Shown here in pieces: positions 24,950 through 38,500 of a DNA stretch of 64,000 bases (within the stretch, counting starts at the first letter, position 1; each line of letters opens with the position of its first letter). Source of the DNA: Viola odorata (Eukaryota > Streptophyta > Magnoliopsida > Malpighiales > Violaceae); the NCBI GenBank assembly GCA_963691705.1, contig OY829540.1, forward strand, positions 5,780,001 to 5,844,000. Reading direction: 5' to 3'. Under the pieces are notes generated by a model that had not been told where the DNA came from, searched no databases, and saw only the letters and a program-made list of their open reading frames with translations. The position numbers were made by a program, and so were the translations under genes.

Positions 24950-27380
24950 ACCAGCCGGAAATCTGAGCTACGGTCCGAGTGTATACAGAGTGATCGGGAC
25001 GGGGAAAAATAAGCTGAGGTCCGCGTTCTCTTCTCGGTTTACTTTGCTTTGTTTTTTTTCCTTTTTTCTTTTTTCTTTTTTCTGTGTGATGTGAAGAGAG
25101 GGGGGCAATTTAGGGGATCCGTTGACCGCCGATATTAGAAAGAGAGAGGACGAAACGGGAGGATGGGTGTGGTGATGACGTGGAGGGGCTGTAGGCGATG
25201 GGATAGTGACACGTGGATGGGTGTTGTTTTTGTGACGGCTGGGACCTACTTGGGTTTGGCTTTCGGATTTGATTTTGATTAGATTTGGCAGTGTTGGTTG
25301 TTGATCATGTGAATTTGATTCAGTTAATTTCTTTTTGTATTTTTTCCTCGTTTTTATACTACATGTTGTCCGAATTAAACGATTTCACGCATAACGAGGT
25401 GGTCCGAATGATTCACTATTTTGATCTCAAAAAATTTCGTACTTTTTTTCGAACGTACATAATTATATATGCGCAACGTCGTTTAATTCGAACGGGGAAT
25501 AATAGAGAGAGAAAAGAACCAACAAAAACAATTAAGCTATGATGCCGAATTAAAAAATCTATATGAACTGAACTAAACCGAACCGAATTGAACCGACGCT
25601 TATCATTTATTGATATGCATTAATTATGTAAAGTAGTGTTAAAAATATTACTCCAATATTGTTACTAATTTTTATATTAAAGGTACGTAACTACATATAT
25701 AATTTTCTTTTTATAGCAAATGTACATATTATTTTTATATTTATTTGATAATTATTTATTTAAATAAAAATAATAATATATTTAATTAGGAATGAATAAA
25801 ATCCAATACATATCAGTTACTAACTTACTACAGTTTTATTATTAGTAAAATAGTTAGTATTTTAAGTATTATTATTTTTATAAACATGTATATTTGAATG
25901 ACCCTTTTAAGTGAGATGTTAGAGAAATTAATTTAATGTGAATTTTCGTTAATTTTTTTTTCTTTTTAAGAGAATTTGAAAATTCAATTTAGACATGTAT
26001 ATTTGTAAAGAGGAATAAGGATTTTAACTCGGTATTTTGTAACCCTTGGGCATTTACTGGAAACTACGCCCTATGACTTTAATGTGGCCCAACCATTTTC
26101 AGCCCATTTTTCAAAGCAACAACTACTCTGTCCATAACGCCCAGACCCAAGCAGGAAACATGGGTTGGGCTCTTTCTTGCATGGGTTGGCCCGTTGAACA
26201 CTAACCAATTAAAAACCTGGATTAGGGGAAGAAGTTTACTTTTACTCTTGTTTTAATTTCTAGCAAAATCTTGCTCCAAATAATCATTCCATTTTTTCTT
26301 ACAACAATTAAGGACTTGTTCGGTATCATTTCTATTTCTAGTTCTTTATCTTTTTTCCTGACTTTTAAAACACAAAATAGAAAATAAGAAACCATTTTTT
26401 CTGATTTTTAAAATTGTATTTCTATTTTTATAGATTTTTCACTTAAAAAAATAATTAAAAAATTAAAAATTATTTTACCAAACACGTTTTATGTTTTTTC
26501 TTTAAAAAAAACAGAAAATTAGAAATAAAAATGATAACCAACTAACTGTTTTTTCTATATGTTTTTATGATAAATTTTACTTATTTATTAACAATTATTC
26601 TTTTAACTATCTTGTTTACAATTATCAAAGAAAATTTAAATGTGGTAATTGAAAAAAACTAAAATTCACATAAAAAAACACAAATTTTAAGAATTTAATA
26701 AGCTATTTACGTGAGAAATATGATTGGAGTTTAGCAATGAGCTTCTTATATATGGATGGGTCGTTCGCAATTGGAATCCCTATTCTCCACGCCTCTTCTA
26801 CGCACGAGACGAGACTCGTAGGCTATTATTCTATAATGCGTGCTACACTCAAGTTTTCCTTTTTTAGCTTTGCCCTATCTTCTATACAAAAAAAGAAGGC
26901 CAAAAAAACATGTTGACCTGCCTTTGATTCGATAGGTGAAATGATGAGGTTTAATGTTTGAGATTAATTATACGCATGTTTTTCTTGTGTATCATTATTT
27001 ATTAAACCTCTAATCTATTAAGAAAATTCCACAACCCGAATTCGAATAGTTTTATACTACTCATTTTATTAACTAGAGTCAATCAATACTAATTTTAATT
27101 TTTCAATATATTAGAAATAATAAAAACGACATTTTTTTCAAAAATAAAAAAAATGATCAAAACGTTCGGAGAAAGTATATTTTAGCTTCATTTGAATTGA
27201 TATTGTCCATTCGTTAATTGATTTTATTTGTTTTTTCTAGACCATTTTGCTTGCAAATAAGATTCCAAAAATCTTAGCAACGACAATAATTGGAGCTTCG
27301 ATTGAATTCCTACGATCATTCGCCTTTCCCGAGGAAAAAGACCCACACTCACTCGTGGAAGAAGAAAAGTAAACAATGGC
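24950..27380. other. Gene-free AT-rich DNA upstream of the kinase
   Basis: The first ~300 bp should hold the kinase 5' leader and promoter (CT-rich near 25020-25085). After that the DNA is AT-rich, with a MITE-like element listed separately. No exon recognised. Confidence 0.5.
26312..26548. mobile_element. AT-rich MITE-like element
   Basis: The left end (TTGTTCGGTATCATTTCTAT) and right end (ATAAAAATGATAACCAACTA) are imperfect inverted repeats of about 28 bp around a very AT-rich core. Plant MITEs with ends of the CTTGTTCGGTATC type are common. No clear target duplication found. Confidence 0.5.
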
Positions 27381-27388
27381 GTTCTGAT

Positions 27389-27934
27389 TAGGGGGTGACA
27401 ATATGAGACGGACGGACGTCCATACACCAATTCCATTTGTCCAATAAATAAACTGGACGGATTTGTCCAAGTCCATTTAATAAACGGACGACAAAACTCA
27501 TCCATCTAAATTTGAACGGACGGGATGGGTTCCGGTCCAATAATAATTTTTTTCCGGGAATTGAATTTTTTTTAAAAAAAAAATTTTTTGAAAAATTATT
27601 ATTTTAGAAAAATAAGAGTACTTTTTTTGAAAAATTATTATTTTCGAAAAATAAGAGTAATTTTTTTGAAAAATTATTATTTTCGAAAAATAAGAGTACT
27701 TTTTTTGAAAAATATTATTTTTTTAAAGAAAAAATTGAATTTTTTTTTTTTAGAAATTAAGTTTTTTTTTTAAATTAAATAATAAATGGACGGACGGGAA
27801 TTCGTTGGGTTTGTCCCGTCCGTCCGTATATGTAGCTAGATGGGTCTAACCCAACCCATTTATTAAATGGACATGGACGGACGGGACGAGCATATGGACG
27901 GACAAATGGACAATTGTCCATATTGCCACCCCTA
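27389..27934. mobile_element. hAT-type MITE with perfect 8-bp target duplication
   Basis: A 546-bp element starting TAGGGGGTGACAATATG and ending CATATTGCCACCCCTA: terminal inverted repeats of ~16 bp, one single-base indel and one mismatch. It is flanked on both sides by GTTCTGAT (27381-27388 and 27935-27942), an exact 8-bp duplication as made by hAT transposases. Subterminal regions are crowded with GGACGGACG/CGTCCGTCC motifs on both strands, a typical hAT subterminal pattern. No transposase is encoded, so it is non-autonomous. Confidence 0.9.
27584..27720. repeat. 39-bp minisatellite inside the hAT MITE
   Basis: About 3.5 tandem copies of an AT-rich 39-bp unit containing GAAAAATTATTATTTT and AATAAGAGTA. 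Copies begin near 27584, 27622 and 27661; differences are single bases. The open frame across it is a by-product of the 39-bp period (13 codons), not a gene. Confidence 0.9.
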
Positions 27935-28548
27935 GTTCTGATCATGTACATGAAGTGAGTGTTGGCCCCAAATATATACAGAATAAAAGAGAGATTTTGG
28001 AAAAATCCAAGTTGAAAAAATCAATCCAAATCCAAGCAGATGTGGATTATGTTTCATGTAAAACAGTCCTAACTGCTTGTCGTGTAAAAACAGAATTTTT
28101 AGTTGATGTATAAGTTCAATTATATATGTGAATATTGATCGAGACTCTTTAGTATGTTAGGTTATGAAAGGAGTTGATTCTCGTAGTATAATTTTTTTAT
28201 TTTTTAAACTCAAATATAAAAGTTAAATTAATCGCGAATGATTTCTCTTTCTATTGCACCACAGTTTGATGTTTTTTTGCAATCATAACTAATAATATAA
28301 GAAGTTAAGAACAGCCAATTTTTAGAATCCTAGAAAGTAGAAAGAACGCAATTGCAAGTGGTGAAAATGGCACTAACAATGGTGGAGTGGCAGCGGGACC
28401 ATTTTAGGCACCTCATAGGCTCGCCCTGCCCATAAAAGTCAGATCCCCAGCTCTACTAACTTACCAAGAGGCTCATATTGGCCCACCATCTACACTTTTC
28501 AATCTCAAGTTTCTACATCGAAGCTAATCATTTCTACCACTATTAACA

Positions 28549-29450
28549 TAGGGATGACATGATATAGATATTCACAAAATTCATCTAAATTATATCCATA
28601 CTATCTACTTTTTATCATATTTATATATTTTTTCATATTATTATTATCTATTTTTTTATTAAATCAAACTATATCCATATTTAATATATATTTATGGATA
28701 TCTATTAATGGAAGAAAAAAAACTTCTAAAAAATACTGATCAATAAACCGACTCATGTACTCCACTGTGGAAAAAAAAATTACTTTTAAAAGTACATGAA
28801 AAACTTCAAAAATAAAAATTTAAATACACAATCAAAATCTACATAAATTAAATTAAAAAATATAAAAATACACTTAAATTCAACAAATTAAAAATTCTCA
28901 AAATCATTATCAAATAGACAACTAAAACAAATCCAAATTGCAATCAATAATGTTTGAGTTACTATGTTTGCTTCTTCATCTTTCTTCAAATCGTACACGC
29001 TTAATGGTTGTGTGAGTAAAACGAGTTGTTTACACAGATGTGACATTGCTAGTGCTTACCTAGCTGTCTACTCTATGATTTACTTAGGGTTGAGATTTTT
29101 CATTTGTAGAAAAATTATGTCGTTTGGATAGTTTATTATACAATTATTATTTTTCTCAAAATTTTAAATTCTTTTATTCAAAATTTTGTTTAAATTATAA
29201 AATAAAATATATATTAATACAAACTTATTATAAGACTATATATTATATATTTTAGTTTAAAGCATAATATATATATATATATATATGGATAATGGATAAT
29301 GTGGATAATTAAAAATGTAAAATCATATCCATTCTATTTACCGTGGATAATAAACATTCATATTCATATCCATACCATTTACTAATATATATTATTAATG
29401 GATATGGTTGATATGGATATTCATTATTATCCAATCCACTACCATCCCTA
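28549..29450. mobile_element. Second, older hAT-like non-autonomous element
   Basis: Starts TAGGGATGACATGATAT and ends CACTACCATCCCTA. The flanks TATTAACA (28541-28548) and TACTAGCA (29451-29458) match at 6 of 8 positions, as expected of an aged 8-bp duplication. Subterminal DNA is rich in GGATAT/ATATCC motifs on both strands. The core is AT-rich with a (TA)n run near 29270-29286. No coding capacity seen. Confidence 0.65.
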
Positions 29451-29458
29451 TACTAGCA

Positions 29459-31777
29459 TACTTATTTATTTAGCGAAAACTGTATATATTTTAAGAGCTT
29501 ATAAAAAAAAATCATGTTGTTTCTTATAGTTCTAAAACTTGTAATAAAAAAATATAATTTTATAAATGTTGTAATTTTAATATTTATAATACTTTGTAAA
29601 AAAATGTGACAAATATGGTAAAATTTAAAATAATAGTAAAAATTAGTTTAATTATTTTCCATTTTTTAAAAACTTTTTTTTATTTTTAATATAATTTCCT
29701 ATTTTCTTCATTAATTTTTCAATTTTTTAAAATGAAGAGGAATATACCGTATTTATTACATTTTGCCTCCAATCTTCAGTTTTTTTTTGCAAATTTTACC
29801 ATCTTTTTTATTTTATCTTTTAACTACTAGTAGAATTTTAAAAAACTATAGGTTTTTATTGCAAGTTTCAATCCACGGGAGATGAATAGTTTATATAAAT
29901 ATAAAAAGACCGTTGATTAATATGAATTGTAGGAAAATATATATAAATAAGAATTAAGGAACTCGGTTTTATATATTGTTTTTCAGAGGATTTATGTAAC
30001 CATAAAACAATTAAAATGATCATAAAAAATGAGATTAACTAAATAAAAATCCTAAAATTTACAAAAAAAATCACTTCATCTCCTCAGGTAACTTTAACTG
30101 TAACTTTGTCTCAATTATCAAAAATATTTTGCACTGCATCGACCAAACTTTAACTTTAGCCTAATTCATTTTTTTTTATTTTAGTCTTTATGGTAAGGTA
30201 AATTTGCTTAATTAATATAGTTTTTTTCTTTTCCATATTAAAACTGACACATCAGCATGAAAATTCGTTGAAAATCATGATGGGACTTCATTAACCAACT
30301 GTACTATGAAGTAAATTTATACCATAAGAACCAAATTAAATTAGTTAATGCGAATTAAAATGATAATATATTAGGAATTATACTATATATATATATATAT
30401 AGTAGAAAATGAATACACATATAGATCAAAGTTCAAACATTAGGTTGTGTCATTATAAATGAAGTCACTTTCATAATTGGTGGGGATCACGAGTTTTAAA
30501 CTTTTAGCACCGGACGTTTAGTTTGAAAGGCACAATCGGGCAACTATGCAGAAAATTAGAGGCAAGCCAACATACACCATTGTTTTTTCACACAAAATGA
30601 CTGGTATAGAATTCCCCACCTAGCGACTCCAATATATATTGAGTGATCCATGTAGAAATGGACATATAGGGTTGAGTTTTCTTTTTCTTTTTCCAGTGAG
30701 TGTTCGATACTCGATTGATTTAACCGGTCATATTAATCCCTACAATTTTTCTCATTAATCTCAAATTATTCCTTTTTCTTAGCAAATTCTCAAATTATTC
30801 TCAATTCATCATTTTCTAGTCATTGAACCACCTAGGAACACCCTATACTTTTTCTTTCTTTCTTATGTGGTTGTATTTTAGGATGAAAGAATCTGGGCGA
30901 CCGATGAGAGCAGCTCACTATCATCAGCCCATGAGATTTTGATTGAACCCGAAAAAGAAAGGAAAGATGTAACATCAAGAATATTAATATTTCAACCAGC
31001 ACCCATAAAAAAAACTTGTAGTTCATTTTTAACCAGCCCCGACCATTTCATGACATACAAGCTTTTACAATTGTAAATTACTTCGAAAGATGTTTGTCCC
31101 ACCACTATTAACATTAGTTATTTGCCTTTCAACCATCCTCGAAATGTGTACCACCTCTCCCAACTTGACAAGTTTGTTAACGATTAATATTATACTAATA
31201 AAAGTTTTATATTCTAACATTTTTTTTCTTCCAATGATTATAATGACTATGATGGCAAATGCCAGTAATGAATGAGTAAATTACAGTTACATGCAAGTAG
31301 TCCAGTCAGAGAAGTAGGCCTGCCCTTTTTCTTTTTTTGTTTATAAGTATTGAAGCAGCAGCAAGCAGGCAATGCCACACTCCCACCACATTCCCATCTT
31401 AATGAACTTTCACCATTTTCTCACGAAACGAAATACCACTACAATGTGCAATCAGAATTGAAGAACCAGAGGTGAGTTCTTTCTTATCAGCATTTCTAAT
31501 TTCCCTTTTTCCCTTTCTTTTTTTCTTTCTGCTACAGATAAAAATTGCACAGTTATGTGACTTAAACTCAAGTCCTTAAAACTCGTATCTCTTGTCAGCG
31601 TAACAGAAAGTACCACTAAATTAAATCTTTTTATTATAACGTCCCATGCAGTCTGCACCTCACTGAATCACAAAAAAACAAAAAATACAGATTACTAATT
31701 AATATTGCTTTCTGGGTTTTCAAAAGTATAAATCTAATTTGGGTTTGTTTTGAACTTTTTGGAGACTAGAGCTGAGA
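29459..31777. promoter_or_regulatory. Gene-free AT-rich DNA and YSL upstream region
   Basis: AT-rich with a (TA)n tract at about 30384-30402. The final ~400 bp should contain the YSL promoter and leader. A putative leader exon/intron is possible because TTGAAGAACCAGAG/GTGAGTTC near 31456-31475 looks like a splice donor and the ATG at 31778 follows a pyrimidine-rich stretch. No iron-response element was identified. Confidence 0.4.
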
Positions 31778-34700
31778 ATGAGGATGGAGGAAGGAGCAGC
31801 AAAAGAGAAGAAAGAGATAGTTCACGCGGAGGAGGAGGAGGTGGTGGAGGAGGTGGTTGATGACGGCCGGGAAGAGGCCGGCCGGCAGGGGAAGATAATT
31901 AAGAGAGGTCAGCCATGGACAAAGCAGATAACAATTAGAGGGATTGTTGTTAGTATTCTGATTGGAGCAATCTACAGTGTGATAGCTATGAAGCTAAATC
32001 TAACAACTGGGTTAGTCCCTAATCTTAATGTCTCAGCTGCACTTATTGCTTTTGTGCTCATAAGAAGTTGGACCAAAGTTCTTGAAAAAGGAGGATATGT
32101 TGTCAAGCCCTTCACTCCTCAAGAAAATACCATGATCCAAACTTGTGCTGTTGCTTGTTTCAGCATTTCTATTGGAGGTAATTAATTTATTAATTAATCA
32201 ATTTGATCATGCTTTTTTAATAATTTGATTAATCGAGATGGCGAGGATTCGACTGGCTTTCTTCTTTCAAGATCTCAGTTCAAGCCTTAAGGGAAGTAGA
32301 TGCTTTAAAAATCTCAGTACTATGAAGCTGTCAGCTCATTGCGGTTAATTATTGTAGGTGGGTTTGCATCATATCTTTTGGGGTTAAACAGGAAGACATA
32401 TGAGTTGTCAGGAGTGAGCACTGAAGGGAATTCTGCTAATGCTGTGAAGGAACCTGGGTTTGGCTGGATGACTGGCTACCTTTTCCTAGTTTGCTTTGTT
32501 GGCCTCTTTGTCTTGATTCCGCTCAGAAAGGTATTAGTACTATTAATTAAACACTTTTACTTTTGAAAAAATATGATGCTTTTTACTATAAATTCTTGCT
32601 CATTAGAAAGTTCTTGAATCTTGATTCAAATGTAGGACTGACAAAATCAATTAAGTAACATCTTTTGCCAATTACTTGGTTCAAGAAAATGGGGACCCCA
32701 ACTTTAAGTGGTCGTAGGAGCTAGTGTCATTAAAAAATAAAAAAAGAGTGGACTAAAAGATTAAGTTTTGTTCGATTTGAGTGCAGTTTATTTAATGTGA
32801 TAACGAGATACTAGATAGTTTTAAGAACTTTGAGAGGAAAATTTATAGAAAGAAAGAATTTCACCCTTTTTCTGTCCTACCAAAAAAAATCTTGAAACAA
32901 CAAAAGAATTTATTTTTTTGTTATTAATTACTATAATTTTCTTTGAAATGATTGAATGAGTTTGTATTAATTTCACAGATCATGATAGTAGACCTGAGGT
33001 TGGCGTATCCAAGTGGTTTGGCGACTGCTGTTCTCATCAATGGCTTCCACACGCGCGATGATAAAATGGCCAAGTACACATAATTAACTTTTGATTAAAT
33101 TAAAAATGTATAATTGTAAAATCGTGATAATTAAATTACTCATTAATTACTACAATTTATCACAGGAAACAAGTTCGTGGGTTCATGAAGTATTTCTCAA
33201 TTAGTTTCTTGTGGGGATTTTTTAAATGGTTCTTCTCTGCTGAAGAATCATGTGGATTCCAACAATTCCCTACTTTTGGATTACAAGCATGGAACCAAAC
33301 GTATGCTCTTTCTTTTCTTCTTTTCGGGTTTGTCTACGATATACGGTTTTAGCGATAAATAGTTAAAACAGTGATGCACAGAGTTTTGGTTATTTTTCAT
33401 TTCTTGATTATTTTTTTCCTTTTGGTTTTTTGTGTAGGTTTTTCTTTGATTTTAGCACTACCTATGTTGGAGCAGGAATGATTGTTAATCACCTAGTAAA
33501 CTTGTCACTGTTGCTTGGAGCTGTGATTTCATGGGGGATTATGTGGCCGCTAATGAAGCAGCTTAAAGGAGAATGGTTTGCTGCTAATTTAGATGAAAGT
33601 AATATGAAGAGCTTATATGGCTACAAGGTCTCTCTCTCTCCTTTCTTGATTACTTAAATCATTAGAAAATTAATTTAATAATTAGATTGCTTATTTTTTC
33701 TTGTATACTTAATTTGTGCAGGTTTTTCTGTCAGTTGCTCTCATTCTAGGAGATGGACTTTACAATTTCACCAAGATTATGAGCTATACAATCATCAACA
33801 TTCATGCCAGAATCAAGACCAAAAAACAGATGACAGGTACACTCCCTTCTACTTATAATGATCTTATAATCAAATGTTACGCATTATAGGTTACCGAATT
33901 AGTGTTAGATCGATTTGAACTTACTCGAACATTGATTTTCCGAACAGAGGAACAGAAGAATTCGTTGAAAGAGCTCAAACAAGATGAGCTCTTCCTACGG
34001 GAGACGATACCATTGTGGCTCGGTATAGCTGGATACATTTTCTTCTCTTTGATTTCAACGATTTTCGTGCCGATCATATTTCCTGAGCTGAAATGGTACT
34101 ACGTTGTGGTGGCATACATTCTTGCACCATCTCTGGCATTCTGCAATGCTTATGGAGCTGGTCTTACTGATATTAACATGGCCTATAACTACGGTAAAGT
34201 TGCTCTATTCGTCCTAGCCGCATTCACCGGTAGACAGGACGGTGTCGTGGCCGCGCTGGCCGGTTGCGGTCTTGTTAAATCCGTTGTCTCCGTTGCTTGC
34301 ATCCTGATGCAAGATTTCAAGACAGCCTACTTGACTGGCACGTCGCCAAGGGCGATGTTCTTTAGCCAGGTTTTAGGAACTGCAATCGGCTGTTTCATGG
34401 CTCCTCTCAGCTTTTTCCTGTTCTACAAGGCGTTTGATGTAGGAAACCCGAATGGAGAATTCAAAGCTCCGTATGCCCTGATATACCGAAACATGGCGAT
34501 CTTGGGAGTGGAGGGGTTCTCCGCGCTGCCGCTCCACTGCTTGCAGCTTTGCTACGGCTTCTTCGGTTTCGCGGTAGTGGTTAACCTGGCGAGAGATGTT
34601 TCGCCACCCAAGATCGGGCAATGGATGCCGCTACCGATGGTGATGGCAATACCCTTCCTGGTAGGGGCTTACTTTGCCATAGATATGTGCGTTGGGAGTT

Positions 34701-34867
34701 TGATTGTTTTCTTTTGGCACAAATTCAAACCCGATAAGGCAGAATTGATGATTCCTGCTGTTGCTTCTGGATTGATATGTGGAGAAGGATTGTGGACTCT
34801 TCCGGCAGCTATCCTTGCTTTGGCCAAAATAAAGCCACCCATCTGCATGAAATTTCTTTCTGCCTAG
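31778..34867 (+). CDS. YSL: Yellow Stripe-Like metal-nicotianamine transporter
   Basis: Oligopeptide-transporter-superfamily protein moving metal-nicotianamine complexes (Fe, Cu, Zn, Mn) across membranes. Exons 31778-32177, 32358-32530, 32979-33073, 33166-33300, 33438-33627, 33722-33836, 33948-34867; 675 aa, the usual YSL size. The N-terminus has the Glu-rich tail typical of YSLs (VHAEEEEVVEEVVDD). Family landmarks: MKLNLTTGLVPNLNVSAAL, KPFTPQENTMIQTCAVAC, GFGWMTGYLFLVCFVGLF, LAYPSGLATAVLINGFHT, KKQVRGFMKYFSISFLWGFF, SCGFQQFPTFG, YVGAGMIVNH, VSWGIMWPL-type segment, ILGDGLYNFTKI, CNAYGAGLTDINMAYNYGK, TSPRAMFFSQVLGT, PALSGLICGEGLWTLP-type end (here VASGLICGEGLWTLPAAI). The residues around KKQVRGFMKYF resemble the YSL1/2/3 side of the family. 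Open reading frame intact. A second ATG lies two codons downstream. Confidence 0.95.
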
Positions 34868-35546
34868 ACTAGACTCATAAAAAATAAAGATCAGTGGATG
34901 AGCCAGAGCCGGAGCCGGTTAGGGTGACCTATATCGATATACTTATCGAGTTCAGAAAATACAATAGGATAGTGTCGATTCAAGAAAAGTTGTACTACAG
35001 GTTATGCGCATGATTAATGATATATGTATGCATCATTTTCTTGAGCGTTTCCTGTATTCAATTTTCCTTCCATGGTGATGGAATTTACTAAGGACTCAAG
35101 TTCGAGTCCTACCTCCGTTTTGTAGGGAAAAGAATGAAAGCATAGAAATATTGAAAGAACAGTTCTTCTTTTACAAACCAATGGAATGAAAGGGTAACAA
35201 AATAATGGAATGTACACTACAGACATTATATTATAATTCAAATCAATATAAGCAATTAAAATTCAGTTGGTGCCTTTTGGGTTCAAATGTCAGAAAAAAA
35301 ACACGCGGCTCGAATCCAACGTTACATCTAACATTCCATACGTTAACAAGATGGCGTTATGTAACCTCAAAGGAATGTACACCAAAATGTTAATGCAGGA
35401 AAAAAATGGTAAATGTAATAATACTATTCCCAAACCCTCAATATACAACTTATTTGACCAAATTCCATTACATGAATCATACATAGATCTTCCGAGGAAG
35501 CGTATGAAGCTTGCCTTCACCGGTGAAAAGTAATAAATAAACAAAA
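34868..35546. other. Convergent intergenic DNA between YSL and TPR genes
   Basis: Contains both 3' UTRs. AATAAA-like signals occur at 34880-34886 for YSL and in the AT-rich DNA below 35545 for the minus-strand gene. No additional exon seen. Confidence 0.55.
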
Positions 35547-38500
35547 TCAGCCAGTTACGATACCTGCTAAGATATCGCTCTTGCCCCGTGCAAAGATAGT
35601 GTATACGAGACGGATTGCGTCAAGCCATCCATCTAGGGATTCCCACGAGTCAGCAACCTGAGGGATTAATAATACGCACAGATTAAACAAGGGTTATTCA
35701 TGACGACAAAAAGCCAGTCGCAAAAGTTATGCATTCGTGGATTTTTGTTGCCATCATTATATTTGTTGAAAGATAAAATTCAAGGTGAAATAATAAAAAA
35801 AGAATCTGCTTACCAAGTAAACCGGTCCATGAATAGTATCAATACAGAGGCCTGCACCAGGGGGCAATGTCAGATCAGCACAAGCTGATACAGAAACGAT
35901 CTCTGGGACACTGACTTTCACAGCTCTTTTATCACCATTCAAAAAATCTGGTCTGCTAGAGAGGTTGGGAGATCCTTGTTTTTGCTCAGATGAATTAACC
36001 AGCTGAAGAAAGGAAATCAGAAGTCAAGATGCAAAGAAAAGAAAACGTTGGCCAATAGATAGAGCAGATAAATACATAACAACAAATAAAATATTTGTCT
36101 AACTGCGAACTGAAACTGGCGTGCAGAGAAGTTAAGACGGGCCTAAAACACCCTCTCCGTCCATCTTTTTAACCATGTATTTCCACCCAATATGGGACAA
36201 TAATCCCAGACAAAAAGGAACAAATTGAATCCGAATCATCTTGTCCCATAATAACCTTCAGTGACTATTTTCCAATCAATTCAACTTCTAGATGCTGACC
36301 ATATGAAGTTTTTTTCCTTTTTTTGGTTTTATTAATGCAAGGAACACTACATCAGGTTGGCAAACCATGAACACCCAAGAGAATGCTGCTGAGATACGCA
36401 AATTATTACCAACCAAAACATAACAAAATTAAAATGGATATAAACTGCAATTTCCAAAATATATTGCAAGCTAAAATAAATCAAGTTTCATTCCAAAGGA
36501 CTACCAACAATAAATCTAATGCTTATAAAAGTATACATTGCTATTTGTAATTGTATTATAAAATATTTCAGCCCGAGTACTAAGGCACCTTAAAATATGA
36601 TAAATGTTCCTTAACAAAAAGTTTACTTCTGTATATATAGGCACCAAAAGTTACTTATAAAGACTCAATGATTAGCATCTATAACTGGCAATAAAACAAA
36701 CTCACTTGTTGAAGGCCTTCATGATCCAAAATAAATTGTGATCTCTTCCAATCACCATGAGGTGCAATTGGTTTCCCAGCTGGTGGTGCAGTCAGATATC
36801 CAACTTTAAGATATGGTAACGGTAACTGGTAAGAATCAAGCCTATTAGATATTATACAAGCGCCAAACAGCTCATGTTTTATTGCGTAAGTAAGGTGTGC
36901 CAGACTTCCAGTTGAAACGAGAAGATTCAGTAGAAAAGAAGACATCATAACTTTACCAACAAAAAAGAAAGACATTGTTTAAGAGGTAGAACAATTTATA
37001 AAGAAAAAAATGAAAAATGAAAAGTAGGCAGGTTTGGTCCGGACACTGAATTAGTTCACTAGAAGAAGTAAGGAGAAAGCTGTCTATATTGTCAGTAGTT
37101 CTAACTCAGGTCCAACTAGGAAAATGGTCATCTGTAAGCCACTTCATAGAGCTTACAGGGCAAGTATCTCCTTGTATCATAAATGTGAGCAAAAAAAATG
37201 TACCACCAATAACATTGTTTAGAAAACACAGAACTGACCATGGATCGCACAAGCCTCAAGGCACTGCTGTAGACCTGTATATAAGAAATCAAGTAAAACA
37301 GATTACTTACTGAGAAATTCCTATACTTTTTGCTATTTAAGACCATAATCAAATGAATCAGTGATTACAATATTTATGAACATGAAAAGTTGAATTTGAC
37401 AAAAAAAACTATATAAAGTTGCAAAACAAATCAAAATACTTATCTACTCAAAAGAAGCAGGTTTGATCCAAACACAACAAATTGACTAAGATATGCAATA
37501 CTTACAGAATAATTTGGTTTCAATGCATGAGCAGCTGCAATGTAGATAGCAGATTGGCTATACAGCTCATTAGGGGAAACATCTTTAGTGTTGGATGCTC
37601 CACCAGTTCTTAGTGTGTCCTCGGCTAATCCATACTGCAACAATATTAAGATTATGAAAATTATTCTTCATCCGGTCTGCAGGCAGCAAGTGGCAACAGA
37701 TTGTACTGTGCCAATCAACAAAGTGAACACAAAACATAAAATAGGCGTAATTAAAGTAAAATAGCTATAAGGGAAATGGACAGCGAAAGGAAACTGACCA
37801 ATACAGTTCCAAGGTTATAGATTGCTCGATGGAAATCAAATTGCAGCCGTATTGCCGAGCGAAACTGCAAAAGACGAGTAAAAGGAATCTTAAGAATAGA
37901 AGATACAAGTGAACGTCACTTTGATCTCTGGGCGATATCAAATATTAAATTACTTTTGCTGCATAATCCTTCACATAAATTCAAGCATTCTGATGTCCAA
38001 TGATTTTTGTACCTTACTAATGGCAGTTCTTACAATTTTCTGCTTCTCTCGTACAGGAACAATTGAACTGAGTTCCTAACGTTGCAAAATTAAAACAGCA
38101 TTAAATAAAAGCCATACATGAAATAGCATATGCCATATTATTGACAAAAAACAATAGCAATGCGGTACTCCTAGTATTAATGAAAATAACAAGTATAAAC
38201 AAAGCGAAAATCAGCATGAGCAGTAATTTCAACTTAGCATACCTGTAGTGCAAGTCCCCAATTGTTAAGTGCCTGTAATAAATGATATAAAAGTTTAGAT
38301 CAGTAAATAAAGTAGGGAGAGAGAGAAAGAAAAGGCATACGCTTGGGTGAAATTATAAAAGTTAAAGCAAGAATACCTGGGGACTGTTCCAGTTAAGTTC
38401 TACAGCTTTTTCATACTTTTTTGTTGCCTGCATATAAGTTATATCGCACAAATGTACTTTAAGAACATTAATGGAACACAAACAAAGAGCACCACTATTA

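Noticed and set aside
27588..27773. Frame encoding a repeated 13-residue peptide
   Set aside because: It exists only because the minisatellite unit is 39 bp, a multiple of three.
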